Positions 52,894 to 61,888 are shown, counted from the first letter of the stretch. The stretch is DNA of 61,888 nucleotides from Cellulophaga sp. F20128 (GCF_023015805.1 NZ_JALKBA010000021.1:1-61888), one strand, 5' to 3'. Made by a program: numbers and translations. The notes: a model not told the origin generated them from the letters alone.

Positions 52894-53373
52894 TTATGAT
52901 GGGTCTACTAAAAACAAAGGTTGATCAAATTCTACCGGAGAAGAATCATCAACCAACACTTTTACAATCTTCCCTGAAACTTCAGATTCGATATCATTAA
53001 AAAGTTTCATTGCTTCTATTACACAAAGTACATCGCCTTGGTTAATAGTGTCTCCTACTTCTACAAAAGATGGTTTGTCTGGAGATGGTTTTCTATAAAA
53101 TGTTCCAATAATAGGTGATTTTATAGTTATGTATTTATCATCTTCACTTTCCTTTTTAGCAGGTGCCGCCTCAGTAGGTGCCGCTGCCGCAGGTTGTTGC
53201 CCCATTTGAGGTTGCCCCATAGGAATTTGTTGTAAAATGGTTGTCTCGCCGCTAGAAGAACCTAATGCACCTGTTCTGATGGTAATTTTAATGTCTTCCA
53301 TTTCCAATTTAACTTCGCTAGCCCCAGATTTGGCAACAAACTTAATTAAATTCTGAATTTCTTTAATATCCAT
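52894..53373 (-). CDS. accB: Biotin carboxyl carrier protein of acetyl-CoA carboxylase
   Basis: A 159-residue protein. N-terminal helices (MDIKEIQNLIKFVAKSG), a Pro/Ala/Gln-rich linker (about 45-78) and a biotinyl domain with the target lysine in CVIEAMKLFNDIE. Carries CO2 between the carboxylase and transferase. 36 nt after fabH, 67 nt before accC. Confidence 0.95.
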   Translation of the reverse strand: MDIKEIQNLIKFVAKSGASEVKLEMEDIKITIRTGALGSSSGETTILQQIPMGQPQMGQQPAAAAPTEAAPAKKESEDDKYITIKSPIIGTFYRKPSPDKPSFVEVGDTINQGDVLCVIEAMKLFNDIESEVSGKIVKVLVDDSSPVEFDQPLFLVDPS

Positions 53374-53409
53374 AAAAATTAGATTTTGTTTAATTGTAGT
53401 TATATAATT

Positions 53410-54405
53410 TTAAGAGTTATAGGCCCATTTTAAATAAATAGAACCCCAAGTAAAACCACCTCCAAAAGCGGCGAATACAAGATTATCTCCTTTTTTTAAT
53501 TCCTTTTCATAATCAGCCAATAATAAGGGCAAGGTAGCTGATGTTGTATTTCCATATTTCTGAATGTTCATCATAACTTTAGATGGATTCACGCCCATTC
53601 TCTTAGCGGTAGCATCTATAATACGTTTATTGGCTTGATGAGGCACCAACCAATCTACGTCCTTTTCTTCCAAGTTATTCCGTTCCATTATTTTTGCAGC
53701 AGCATCTGCCATATTAGAAACTGCAAACTTAAATACGGTTTTACCATCTTGATACACAAAATGTTGTTTGTTTTTAACCGTTTCTTCCGAAGCTGGCAAC
53801 TGAGATCCACCGGCATCTATTTTTAGAAAATTTCGTCCAATACCATCTGATCTAAGGTATTCGTCTTGAAATCCTAATCCTTCTTCATTTGGTTCAAAAA
53901 GTGCCGCTCCAGCACCATCCCCAAAAATGATGCATGTAGTTCTATCTGTATAATCTAAAATGGAAGACATTTTATCTGCACCAATTAATAGTACTTTTTT
54001 ATACCTTCCACACTCTATATAACTACTAGCCGTAGAAATCCCGTATAAAAAGCTAGAACATGCCGCTTCCAAATCATAGGCAAAAGCATTACTTGCTCCT
54101 ATTTCTGATGCTACATAGGCGGCCGTAGCCGCAACTTGTATGTCTGGTGTTGCTGTTCCTACTATAATAAGATCTATTTCTTTGGGATCTGTACCGCTTT
54201 TTTGCAGTAAATCTTCCGCGGCCTTTATTGCCATAAAAGAGGTTCCTTTACCCTCTTCTTTTAATATTCGGCGCTCCTTAATTCCCGTTCTTGACGTAAT
54301 CCACTCATCATTAGTCTCTACCATTTTTTCCAAATCCTTGTTGGTTAAAACAAAGTCAGGAACATATTTACCTACTGCGGTAATTGCCGCTGATATCTTA
54401 CTCAT
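53410..54405 (-). CDS. fabH: 3-oxoacyl-ACP synthase III
   Basis: A 331-residue initiating condensing enzyme (acyl-CoA + malonyl-ACP). The Cys-His-Asn triad is in DLEAACSSFLYG (Cys about 115), WLVPHQANKRI (His) and KYGNTTSATLPL (Asn). It starts the fatty-acid part of the operon; a terminator and AAAATTTGAT direct repeats lie between rpmF and fabH, so fabH-accB-accC may have separate control. Confidence 0.95.
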   Translation of the reverse strand: MSKISAAITAVGKYVPDFVLTNKDLEKMVETNDEWITSRTGIKERRILKEEGKGTSFMAIKAAEDLLQKSGTDPKEIDLIIVGTATPDIQVAATAAYVASEIGASNAFAYDLEAACSSFLYGISTASSYIECGRYKKVLLIGADKMSSILDYTDRTTCIIFGDGAGAALFEPNEEGLGFQDEYLRSDGIGRNFLKIDAGGSQLPASEETVKNKQHFVYQDGKTVFKFAVSNMADAAAKIMERNNLEEKDVDWLVPHQANKRIIDATAKRMGVNPSKVMMNIQKYGNTTSATLPLLLADYEKELKKGDNLVFAAFGGGFTWGSIYLKWAYNS

Positions 54406-54487
54406 ACTACATTTGATTTTTGAATCAAAAAGTTAGAAAAAAGTCTAAATGTAATGGAAAATTAGTCATTTTTTACGACTTTTTGTC

Positions 54488-54516
54488 AAAATTTGATGTT
54501 TTTGATAAAATTTGAT
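54488..54516. promoter_or_regulatory. Direct repeats upstream of fabH
   Basis: AAAATTTGAT occurs at 54488-54497 and 54507-54516, spaced 19 bp, with an additional TTTGAT between. The region (83-111 nt before fabH) could bind a lipid regulator. Tentative, since it is AT-rich. Confidence 0.25.
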
Positions 54517-54524
54517 AAAAAATA

Positions 54525-54553
54525 AAAAAACTCTCACTTATCAAGTGAGAGTT
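54525..54553 (-). terminator. Intrinsic terminator after rpmF
   Basis: AACTCTCACTT-ATC-AAGTGAGAGTT, an 11-bp perfect stem with a T tract on the minus strand. Confidence 0.8.
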
Positions 54554-54576
54554 TCAAATATTATATAAAAACAGAA

Positions 54577-54774
54577 TTATGCTACAGCTTCTTCTGTCTT
54601 GTCAATTAAAATTTGTCCACGGTAGTATAATTTACCTTCGTGCCAATGTGCTCTGTGATACAAGTGAATTTCTCCTGTTGTAGAATCTTTTGCAATTGTA
54701 GGAGCAACCGCTTTATAGTGCGTTCTTCTCTTGTCTCTTCTGGTTTTTGAAATTTTTCTCTTAGGATGTGCCAT
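54577..54774 (-). CDS. rpmF: 50S ribosomal protein L32
   Basis: A 65-residue basic ribosomal protein. [19 protein letters not shown] at the N-terminus is characteristic. The zinc-binding cysteines found in many L32 proteins are absent (cysteine-free form). Follows the YceD-like gene by 9 nt, the classical order. Confidence 0.96.
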   Translation of the reverse strand: MAHPKRKISKTRRDKRRTHYKAVAPTIAKDSTTGEIHLYHRAHWHEGKLYYRGQILIDKTEEAVA

Positions 54775-54783
54775 TATGAAACT

Positions 54784-55317
54784 TTATTTATCCGTTATTA
54801 ACTTTTTTAATGCGTCCCACCTGGGATCATTATCTTCTTTGTTTTCTTTTTCTTCTTTTGGTTGTAGTTCTTCTAACTTATCTACAGCTTTCGATTTTAA
54901 AGTGCCATCCAAAACTCCTGGATGTACTCTTTTTAACGGAACGGCCAACACCAACATTTCATAAAGGTATTGCGAAATATTTACTTGAAATTCTCCATTG
55001 GGAATTATCAATATTTCTTCATTCTCGTCATTAAATTCTTCCCCAAACTTTACCATTAACTCTAAACTAGAATTGATGCCTTGGTCATAAGGTTCGCTAG
55101 AAATATCACAAATTACATTTACAATGCCTTTTGCTTTCATTCCAAACTCCAACAAAGTACTCATTTTATTTAATTCTACCGTTATATCAATAGCAGCAGC
55201 ATTAAACTCATAGTACTCAAAAGATTCAAAGAACGTATTATCAATTTTATACTCAAAATTGTGTTTTCCTTGTTTTAATCCCGAAAAAGGAATGGAAAAC
55301 TCCTTTAGCTTCATCAT
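54784..55317 (-). CDS. DUF177/YceD family protein
   Basis: A 177-residue protein of the DUF177 (YceD) family, adjacent to rpmF as in most bacteria and linked to 23S rRNA/large-subunit maturation in plants and bacteria. The motif VNVICDISSEPYDQGINSSLELMVKFG fits the family, but the usual second CxxC-type cysteine is missing. Start ATG 55317 is preceded by a promoter-like AT-rich region. Confidence 0.88.
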   Translation of the reverse strand: MMKLKEFSIPFSGLKQGKHNFEYKIDNTFFESFEYYEFNAAAIDITVELNKMSTLLEFGMKAKGIVNVICDISSEPYDQGINSSLELMVKFGEEFNDENEEILIIPNGEFQVNISQYLYEMLVLAVPLKRVHPGVLDGTLKSKAVDKLEELQPKEEKENKEDNDPRWDALKKLITDK

Positions 55318-55483
55318 AACAACACTAAATTTAAAAGTACCAGCCTACTCAAAGGCGGGTGCAAAGATATTATTATTTTACTAAAACCCAACTATTAATG
55401 ATAAATATATTACATCATTAAAATTAAGCTTCAATTTTGCCTTAAATTACTGGTATTTATTAATAAAAACAAGACTTTTAACG

Positions 55484-56536
55484 TTATTCCTTTCTCTTAA
55501 TTCGTTGCTTTTTTAACGGATTTTGAGTAAGTTCTTTGTATTCCTCCCTATTTCTATAGATTTCTATTGCCGTAAAAACGGCTTCTTTAAACGAACTATG
55601 GTCTGCTTTTCCCATCCCTGCTATTTCATAAGCTGTTCCGTGATCTGGTGATGTACGTACTTTGCTTAATCCAGCTGTATAATTCACCCCCTTTCCAAAA
55701 GACAAGGTCTTAAATGGAATTAAACCTTGATCGTGATAGGCTGCCAAAACAGCATCAAAATTAGAATGGGCATCTGAACCAAAAAAACTATCTGCGGAAT
55801 AGGGGCCAAAAACCAATTTACCTTTGCTAGCCAGTTCTGTTATTGTTGGCTTTAAAACCACATCATCCTCTTTGCCAATAACACCATTATCTCCGCTATG
55901 CGGGTTTATACCCAATAAGGCGATTTTAGGTTTCGATATTCCAAAATCTTCTATCAAGGATTTTTCTATGGTGGCCACTTTCTCTTTTATAAGCGCCGGC
56001 GTTATTGCTGCGGCAACATCCTTAACCGCAATATGATCTGTTAACAACCCAACCTTTAGGCTGTTTGTTATCATAAACATTAAACTTTTTCCGTTTAACT
56101 CCTTCGCCAGATAATCCGTATGACCTGGGAAATTAAATTCTTCAGACTGTATGTTGTTTTTATTAATTGGGGCTGTAACCAAAACATCTATTTTGTTTTC
56201 CTTTAACGCCTGAGTCGCTGCCTGTAAAGATTTTAAGGCATAACTGCCACATTCCTTGGTAGCTTCACCAAAATTTGTTCTTGGCACTTCTTTCCAAACA
56301 TTAACAACGTTTATCTTATTCTCCAATGCGTTTTCCGCATCATTCACGCCATTGTAATTCAACTCTAAATTCAATGCATTCTTCTGAAAGGAAATCGTCT
56401 TATTCGATGCAAAAATTACAGGCGTACAAAAATCTAACATGCGAATGTCTTCAAAAGTCTTTAACACAACTTCGCAGCCAATTCCGTTTAAATCGCCAAT
56501 GGAAATACCTACTTTAATTTTTTTGCCTTCTTGCAT
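55484..56536 (-). CDS. pdxA: 4-hydroxythreonine-4-phosphate dehydrogenase
   Basis: A 350-residue metal-dependent dehydrogenase of vitamin B6 synthesis. Signatures: VGISIGDLNGIGCEV at the start, the zinc-site histidines in NFPGHTDYLA and the segment AAYHDQGLIPFK, then TSPDHGTAYEIAGMGKAD. It lies 166 nt upstream of the yceD gene on the same strand and diverges from ribE. Confidence 0.94.
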   Translation of the reverse strand: MQEGKKIKVGISIGDLNGIGCEVVLKTFEDIRMLDFCTPVIFASNKTISFQKNALNLELNYNGVNDAENALENKINVVNVWKEVPRTNFGEATKECGSYALKSLQAATQALKENKIDVLVTAPINKNNIQSEEFNFPGHTDYLAKELNGKSLMFMITNSLKVGLLTDHIAVKDVAAAITPALIKEKVATIEKSLIEDFGISKPKIALLGINPHSGDNGVIGKEDDVVLKPTITELASKGKLVFGPYSADSFFGSDAHSNFDAVLAAYHDQGLIPFKTLSFGKGVNYTAGLSKVRTSPDHGTAYEIAGMGKADHSSFKEAVFTAIEIYRNREEYKELTQNPLKKQRIKRKE

Positions 56537-56591
56537 AATTCAACTGTATAATGTCTAAATTTACAGCACAAAACTACTTAATAAAAACGAT

Positions 56592-57182
56592 ATGTTTACT
56601 GGGATTATAGAAACTTTAGGGAAAGTAACTACATTACGTAAAGAAGATAGCAACTTACATATTACCATACTATCTTCACTTTCTTCTGAATTAAAGATAG
56701 ACCAAAGCGTTGCCCACAATGGCGTTTGTTTAACTGTGATTGCCTTAGATGATACTAGCTATACGGTTACAGCTATAGACGAAACCTTGCAAAAAACGAA
56801 TCTTTCACTTTTAAAAGAAGGCAGTCCTGTTAATTTAGAACGAGCCATGGTCCTAGGAACCCGATTAGACGGACATATAGTACAAGGCCATGTAGACCAA
56901 ACTGCGGTATGTACTTCTGTTGATACAAGGGATGGGAGTTTTATCTTTAGTTTTGAGTACGATGCCGCATACAACAATATCACCATTGAAAAAGGATCAA
57001 TAACTATAGACGGCACCAGTTTAACCGTGGTGAATTCTGGAAAAAACACCTTTAGCGTTGCCATAATACCCTATACTTTTGAACATACTGTGTTTAACAC
57101 CTACAAAAAAGGCAGTGTGGTAAACCTAGAGTTTGATGTTATTGGAAAATACGTCAGTAAATTAATAGCTTTACGCAATTAG
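56592..57182 (+). CDS. ribE: Riboflavin synthase, alpha subunit
   Basis: A 196-residue two-barrel protein joining two lumazine molecules into riboflavin. Each half has the lumazine-binding pattern: MFTGIIETLGKVTTL then SVAHNGVCLTVI with Cys, and in the second half GHIVQGHVDQT and SLTVVN. Start directly in the family-typical MFTGIIE. The next gene follows by 10 nt. Confidence 0.95.
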   Translation: MFTGIIETLGKVTTLRKEDSNLHITILSSLSSELKIDQSVAHNGVCLTVIALDDTSYTVTAIDETLQKTNLSLLKEGSPVNLERAMVLGTRLDGHIVQGHVDQTAVCTSVDTRDGSFIFSFEYDAAYNNITIEKGSITIDGTSLTVVNSGKNTFSVAIIPYTFEHTVFNTYKKGSVVNLEFDVIGKYVSKLIALRN

Positions 57183-57192
57183 AAATTATACT

Positions 57193-57678
57193 ATGGAAAA
57201 CATAAACAAATTACAATTAGAAGCCGTTGCTAAACTTTTAAATGCACCAACCATAAATTGGCAACACCTATTAGAAACAATTATTTCTTCTTTTGATTGT
57301 ACTACAGGCACGATTCATTTTTTAGAAGCAGGAACTACGCTTTTAAAGCTTCAAGCACAGGTAGGTATCCCCGATTTTTTACTTCCAAAACTATCAGAAA
57401 TACCCGTAGGAAAAGGAATGGCGGGTATCGCTGCCGAACGCAAACAAGCTGTAGAGATGTGTAACCTGCAAACAGATAACTCTGGCGTTGCCCGTCCGGC
57501 TGCCAAAGAAACTAAGGTAGAAGGCTCTATTGCTGTTCCTATGCTGCTACAGGGTCAATTGTATGGTACTTTAGGTATTGCAAAGCCAACGTCCTATGAT
57601 TTTACAACGGAAGAAATAGCAACGCTCTTAAAAATTGGAGAAGCAATGAGTCCATTTTCGACTACAGACAAAGTATAG
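57193..57678 (+). CDS. GAF-domain protein
   Basis: A 161-residue cytoplasmic single-GAF protein. The domain shows IHFLEAGTTLLKLQAQVGIP, PVGKGMAGIAAERKQ and SIAVPMLLQGQLYGTLGIAK, in the usual order. Such proteins bind small ligands or redox signals; the cysteine pattern of methionine-sulfoxide reductases is absent. Immediately downstream of ribE, so a flavin-related sensing role is possible. Confidence 0.85.
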   Translation: MENINKLQLEAVAKLLNAPTINWQHLLETIISSFDCTTGTIHFLEAGTTLLKLQAQVGIPDFLLPKLSEIPVGKGMAGIAAERKQAVEMCNLQTDNSGVARPAAKETKVEGSIAVPMLLQGQLYGTLGIAKPTSYDFTTEEIATLLKIGEAMSPFSTTDKV

Positions 57679-57717
57679 TTGCTGTTTTGATTCTTTTAGA
57701 AAAAGGCATATTAGGAC

Positions 57718-58803
57718 TTATACCTTTATAAAGATATTTTTTCTGTACAAGGCATAGGCCAGCAACACATAAAAAGCTACCACGGTTAAGGCATACAGTA
57801 AAGATGACAATTCCATAGCCATAAAATCATACACAAATATATTTTTAAACAACCAGCCATGTACCGAGATATCCCCAACTTTGAGTAGCCCAAACAATTT
57901 AGCAATAAAACTAGATAAGAAATAAACCGCTATGGCATTGGCGCCTGCATATTTAAAAATGCTGCCAAACTTTTTGCCTTTTACATCTGAGAAATAATAG
58001 ATCAGAGCCAATATAATATTTGCCCAACCCGCAGTTACCAGCACAAAGCTACTGCTCCATAAGGCTTTGTTTATTGGAAAAACCAAATCCCAAAGATGCC
58101 CCAAACCAAGCATACCAATACCCAATCCAACCAATATTTTTGTTTTGTCTTCTCTTTTAGACCTAAGTATAAGCCCGGTAAAAACTCCTAGAAGTGCAGA
58201 AGCTATGGCAGGTAAGGTACTAAGTAAACCTTCAGGATCGTAATCATCTTGCCACATATGAGTGCCAAAAACCTCTAAATCTACAAAATTAGCCCAGTTG
58301 TTTGATGCCCTTTCATAAGTGGGATCCATGCTGTTTAAGGGCACAAAACCCATCCACAGCCAATACCCTACTAGAATTGCTATACAAATCCCAATTAGTA
58401 CTTTCCAATTTAATTTTACAAACAATAAGGCGCTAAAGAAAAAGACAATTCCAATACGTTGCAAAACACCTGGGAAACGAATGTTATCAAAGTCTTTAAT
58501 AAATGGCAATGAAAGTGTAAAAGCTCCTAAAAACAATCCCAACCCTATTAACTTAAGAGAACGAATCGCAATTTTCCGATAGACAGCACCGTTTATGGTT
58601 CTATTTTGATATGAGAATACAATAGAGGTTCCTACAATAAACAAAAAGAAAGGAAATACTAAGTCTGTTGGCGTATACCCATCCCAGGGCACATGCTTAA
58701 ATGGAGCGTATATAGCCGACCAAGTTCCAGGGTTATTTACCAAAATCATCAAGACAATGGTAAGTCCCCTAAAAATATCTACCGATATTACTCTTTCTTT
58801 CAA
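57718..58803 (-). CDS. NagX/DUF5009-type membrane acyltransferase
   Basis: A 361-residue protein with about ten membrane helices and the family start RVISVDIFRGLTIVLMILVNNPGTW, typical of bacterial homologues of heparan-alpha-glucosaminide N-acetyltransferase (DUF1624/DUF5009, NagX). Visible histidine: FKHVPWDGYTPTDLVFPFFLFIVG. Predicted to transfer an acyl group to a sugar across the membrane, or to transport it; the family function in bacteria is unsettled. The gene follows the sodium symporter by 9 nt, so the two belong to one operon for sugar or amino-sugar uptake. Confidence 0.85.
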   Translation of the reverse strand: MKERVISVDIFRGLTIVLMILVNNPGTWSAIYAPFKHVPWDGYTPTDLVFPFFLFIVGTSIVFSYQNRTINGAVYRKIAIRSLKLIGLGLFLGAFTLSLPFIKDFDNIRFPGVLQRIGIVFFFSALLFVKLNWKVLIGICIAILVGYWLWMGFVPLNSMDPTYERASNNWANFVDLEVFGTHMWQDDYDPEGLLSTLPAIASALLGVFTGLILRSKREDKTKILVGLGIGMLGLGHLWDLVFPINKALWSSSFVLVTAGWANIILALIYYFSDVKGKKFGSIFKYAGANAIAVYFLSSFIAKLFGLLKVGDISVHGWLFKNIFVYDFMAMELSSLLYALTVVAFYVLLAYALYRKNIFIKV

Positions 58804-58812
58804 TTTATAGTT

Positions 58813-60624
58813 TTACAATATATCGTCTTTCATTCTGTTCCATGCTTTAATAAGTAAGAAACCTGATACAAAAGCAATTACAGTAATAATTATAGCTTGT
58901 GTTGTTTTTCCGTATATCCAATACCCCGTTGCAAACATACAGCTGTATATTAGCACACACCCTAATACCATAGCGCCAATTCCTGAAGGAACGCTCCATT
59001 TTTCATTAGGATTAACGATTTCTATATTATCCGTTTTGGCGTCTTCTACAACTTTAGCCCAACCTGGACCTCCTGGTTGGATTTTCTTGTAAAAACTATT
59101 CAACACCTCTTTAGACTCTGGTTGAGTAAGATAGGTTGCAACAACCCATACGATAGTGGTGATCAATACTACAAACGGAATCTCTCCCCAACTTGGAAAT
59201 ACCCCAGTATCAGCTGCAAAAAGATAATCACCTAATGGTGTAACTTTTAATGAAATGGATAAAACTCCCGAAGCAAACATGGCAGATATTTCTGTCCATG
59301 CATTGATACGCCACCAGAACCAACGTAAAATAAATATTAATCCTGTACCGGCACCAAAAAGTAGTAGCATTTCAAAGATTTCCATTGCATTTTGCATTAA
59401 CAAAGCAAGTACTGCACTTAAAACCATTAAAATAACCGTTGAAATTCTACCTACAGCTACCAATCTTTTTTCTGATGCCTTAGGGTTTACCTGTTGCTTG
59501 TAAAAATCATAAACAATATACGAAGACCCCCAGTTTAATTGGGTAGAAATAGTACTCATATAGGCTGCTATTAAGGATGCCAATACCAACCCTAGCAAAC
59601 CACTAGGCAATTTGGTAAGCATCGCAGAATACGCTAAATCATGCCCTAATTTATCTTCTGTGATATTTGGAAATGCTTCTGCTATACTCGCTAAATCTGG
59701 AAAAACAACCAAAGATGCCAAAGCCACTAAAATCCATGGCCAAGGGCGTAAAGCATAATGCATAATATTAAAAAAGAAGGTTGCCCCAATAGCGTGATTT
59801 TCATCTTTTGCGGCCAACATACGTTGTGCAATATAACCCCCACCACCTGGTTCTGCGCCTGGATACCAAGAACTCCACCATTGTACTGCCAACGGAATAA
59901 TTAACAAAGTTATGATGGCTTCTGTATTACTAAAATCTGGTAAGATTGAAAGTTTATCTGAAACATTTTCATTAGCCAATAACTTTGTGATACCACCTAC
60001 TTCTGGTAAATTCACTAAATAATAAGCTGCACCTATAGCACCACCCATTGCAACAAAGAACAATAAGAAATCGGTATATACTACTCCTTTAAAACCTCCT
60101 AAAGCACTAAAAGTAACTGTAATTAAGCCGGCGCTTACTACCGTTTGCCATGGCTCTAGGCCCAACATAATACCCCCAATTTTGATGGCGGCCAATGTTA
60201 CGGCAGACATAGTAATGACGTTAAAAACAACGCCCAAGTATACCGCTCTAAATTTTCTTAAAAAGCTAGCAGGTTTACCACCGTATCGCAATTCGTAAAA
60301 TTCTAAATCTGTATTTACATTTGATTTTCTCCAGAGTTTCGCATAGACAAAAACGGTTAACATTCCCGTTATTAGAAATGCCCACCAGACCCAGTTACCA
60401 GATACACCATTTGTTCTCACAATATCCGTTACTAGGTTAGGAGTATCAGTGGAAAAAGTAGTAGCCACCATAGAAAGACCCAATAACCACCATGGCATTG
60501 TCCTACCTGATAAAAAATATTCTGTGGAACTTTTTCCTGATTTTTTTGAGACAATGATACCTATAGCCAATACAATTGTGAAAAATCCAATGATAAGACT
60601 ATAATCTAGTGTACTTAATTCCAT
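58813..60624 (-). CDS. Sodium:solute symporter family transporter
   Basis: A 603-residue SSS-family transporter with about fourteen helices. SSTEYFLSGRTMPWWLLGLSM and STDTPNLVTDI at the first repeat are typical, followed by the segments QWWSSWYPGAEPGGGGYIAQ and ASLIAAYMSTISTQLNWGSS. The C-terminal helices (about 555-600) are separated by a hydrophilic loop. Such transporters move sugars or amino acids with sodium. Substrate unknown; the NagX-like gene behind it points to a sugar. Divergent from the TauE-type gene. Confidence 0.9.
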   Translation of the reverse strand: MELSTLDYSLIIGFFTIVLAIGIIVSKKSGKSSTEYFLSGRTMPWWLLGLSMVATTFSTDTPNLVTDIVRTNGVSGNWVWWAFLITGMLTVFVYAKLWRKSNVNTDLEFYELRYGGKPASFLRKFRAVYLGVVFNVITMSAVTLAAIKIGGIMLGLEPWQTVVSAGLITVTFSALGGFKGVVYTDFLLFFVAMGGAIGAAYYLVNLPEVGGITKLLANENVSDKLSILPDFSNTEAIITLLIIPLAVQWWSSWYPGAEPGGGGYIAQRMLAAKDENHAIGATFFFNIMHYALRPWPWILVALASLVVFPDLASIAEAFPNITEDKLGHDLAYSAMLTKLPSGLLGLVLASLIAAYMSTISTQLNWGSSYIVYDFYKQQVNPKASEKRLVAVGRISTVILMVLSAVLALLMQNAMEIFEMLLLFGAGTGLIFILRWFWWRINAWTEISAMFASGVLSISLKVTPLGDYLFAADTGVFPSWGEIPFVVLITTIVWVVATYLTQPESKEVLNSFYKKIQPGGPGWAKVVEDAKTDNIEIVNPNEKWSVPSGIGAMVLGCVLIYSCMFATGYWIYGKTTQAIIITVIAFVSGFLLIKAWNRMKDDIL

Positions 60625-60698
60625 TTTTTAGTAGTTGGTTAATTCGTAAAGGTATTATTTTTTAGAATACATTTGTTTTTTTTCGCTAAACATCACGA

Positions 60699-61454
60699 AT
60701 GAATCTCTTAATAGCATCAGAAATTACAACAACTACATATTTAATGGCTTTTACAGCCGCAATAGTGGTTGGCGTATCCAAAGCAGGAATTAAAGGAATC
60801 GGAATTATTGCAGTTACCCTTATGGCACTTGCATTTAGTTCTAAAATATCAACCGGAATCTTGGTTCCAATGCTGGTTGTCGCAGACCTATTTGCGGTGA
60901 TCTACTACAATAAACACACACAGTGGAAGTATATTGTTAAATTTCTACCATGGGTATTGGTAGGTCTATTACTTGGGGTTTTGATAGGCAAAGACTTACC
61001 AGAAAAAACATTTAAGTATTGTATGGGTGCTATGATTCTTCTAACGGTATTGATGATGTTTTGGTGGGATCAAAAAAAATCCAAAGCGGTTCCTACGCAT
61101 TGGGCTTTTGCTGGTTCTATTGGTTTATTAGCTGGTATTACCACAATGGTCGGCAATTTGGCCGGTCCCCTTTCTAATATTTATTTTTTAGCTATGCGCC
61201 TCCCTAAAAACGAATTTATAGGTACGGCTGCGTGGTTGTTTTTAATTGTAAACGTTTTAAAGCTTCCTTTTCACTTTTTTGTTTGGGAAACTGTAACAGA
61301 AGAGACCTTATTATTAAACCTTAAACTATTACCTGGAATTCTTGTAGGTATTTTTATAGGCGTAAAATTGGTGAAACATATCAAAGATAAGTTTTACAGA
61401 AAAATGATCTTGGTTTTAACCGCTATTGGTGCTTTACTCATATTGGTAAAATAA
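60699..61454 (+). CDS. TauE/SafE-family permease
   Basis: A 251-residue membrane protein with about eight helices. FTAAIVVGVSKAGIKGIGI and IGLLAGITTMVGNLAGPL are the paired family motifs. TauE/SafE proteins export sulfite, sulfonates or organic acids; substrate not evident here. Followed by an intrinsic terminator, so a single-gene unit. Confidence 0.9.
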   Translation: MNLLIASEITTTTYLMAFTAAIVVGVSKAGIKGIGIIAVTLMALAFSSKISTGILVPMLVVADLFAVIYYNKHTQWKYIVKFLPWVLVGLLLGVLIGKDLPEKTFKYCMGAMILLTVLMMFWWDQKKSKAVPTHWAFAGSIGLLAGITTMVGNLAGPLSNIYFLAMRLPKNEFIGTAAWLFLIVNVLKLPFHFFVWETVTEETLLLNLKLLPGILVGIFIGVKLVKHIKDKFYRKMILVLTAIGALLILVK

Positions 61455-61483
61455 AAAACCGATGCTTTTTTAACATCGGTTTT
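61455..61483 (+). terminator. Intrinsic terminator of the permease gene
   Basis: AAAACCGATG (61455-61464)/CATCGGTTTT (61474-61483), a 10-bp perfect stem. Confidence 0.8.
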
Positions 61484-61888
61484 CAAACTAACTTAAACGA
61501 GACTAATAAGAACAATCAATCTTTCTACAAATGTTGCACTTTTGTCTCTATTAGGTGTTAACAGAACATCATACTACTATTAAATTACAATAGTATTCTT
61601 AATATACAGATTACTACAGTCGTTTTGTTTCCATTGTGTTCAGAAACTACTCCTTTGTAATGCCGCTAGTATAAAAACTGGTTGAAAGTTTATGGTTGAT
61701 GATTTTTAGTTTTGACTCTTGTTTTTGTAACCTAAAGCAATCCCCCGAACATTCGGGGCGAATGTTTTTTGTGTAATGAAATGGAACAAATAATGTATCG
61801 AGAACCAATTGAAATTAAAAGGTCTTCTCTTTCTTTTTCCATTGATGAAAAAGAAACAAAAAATCTAGACTGACATTGTTAGTTGTTG
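61484..61888. other. Right-end intergenic stretch
   Basis: No convincing gene. A 30-codon frame (61781-61873, MEQIMYREPIEIKRSS...) has ordinary composition but no family. A CCCCGA/TCGGGG hairpin lies at 61743-61757, followed by GCGAATGTTTTTT. The window ends inside non-coding DNA. Confidence 0.3.

Noticed and set aside
61781-61873. 30-codon frame at the right end
   Set aside because: Too short, no family resemblance and next to a hairpin-rich non-coding stretch; mentioned only as part of the intergenic entry.

Overview
The window comes from the chromosome of a low-GC member of Bacteroidota, almost certainly family Flavobacteriaceae, probably marine. The evidence is a PorP/SprF protein next to a giant adhesin with a type IX secretion C-terminal domain, a hybrid two-component system with a regulator-propeller sensor, family-typical proteins (DUF5690 transporter, IPExxxVDY protein, viroplasmin-type RNase H, long-form PurF), and promoters of the Bacteroidota type (TTG, then TAnnTTTG). 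No rRNA or tRNA gene, IS element, integrase or CRISPR array was seen.

Region 1 (1-10230) is an accessory island unlike the rest. Single genes or gene pairs are separated by 100-180 nt non-coding repeats that fold as imperfect hairpins. Each unit starts at a GTT-type motif (GTTACC, GTTGGC, GTTAGAC) and ends at its inverted partner (GGTAAC, GCCAAC), the perfect 10-bp cases being 1008-1017/1819-1828 and 3261-3270/4456-4465. This looks like an array of mobile gene cassettes similar to a chromosomal integron, but with non-canonical ends and no integrase here. Contents: a lipoprotein, a membrane-anchored murein endopeptidase-like protein, a DUF1569 plus AlkD-like pair, a toxin-antitoxin-like pair (mobile mystery proteins A and B) with three phased operators, a six-cysteine peptide next to a frameshifted small membrane protein, a flavodoxin-like oxidoreductase, a MepB protein, and an alcohol dehydrogenase plus GT39 glycosyltransferase. 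It ends with a broken serine-hydrolase N-terminus.

Region 2 (10445-28505) holds surface and nutrient functions. The adhesin and PorP/SprF form a type IX secretion operon on the minus strand. A one-protein hybrid histidine kinase/AraC regulator diverges from it and is followed by a run of small, mostly unrecognised secreted proteins. Then comes a tight three-gene operon (DUF5690 transporter, TIGR03364-like FAD oxidoreductase, TIGR03351-like phosphonatase relative), best read as uptake and degradation of an aminophosphonate.

Region 3 (28558-61888) is mainly core genome: AddB- and AddA-like nuclease/helicase genes separated by ompA and kbl, sodA, purF, a PfkB kinase, RNase H, purN, acpP-fabF-rnc-IPExxxVDY-pyk, an AraC regulator with an AhpD-like protein and a cupredoxin, a Gre-like protein with an FAD oxidase, the yceD-rpmF-fabH-accB-accC lipid cluster with pdxA upstream, ribE plus a GAF protein, a sodium symporter with a NagX-like acyltransferase, and a TauE-type permease.

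The two most unusual items are the cassette-like island and a set of four tandem, near-identical small RNA genes on the minus strand between sodA and purF (37956-38581). Each RNA gene has a TAnnTTTG-like box at the same offset, a conserved 5' hairpin and its own intrinsic terminator, and the stems show compensating base changes.
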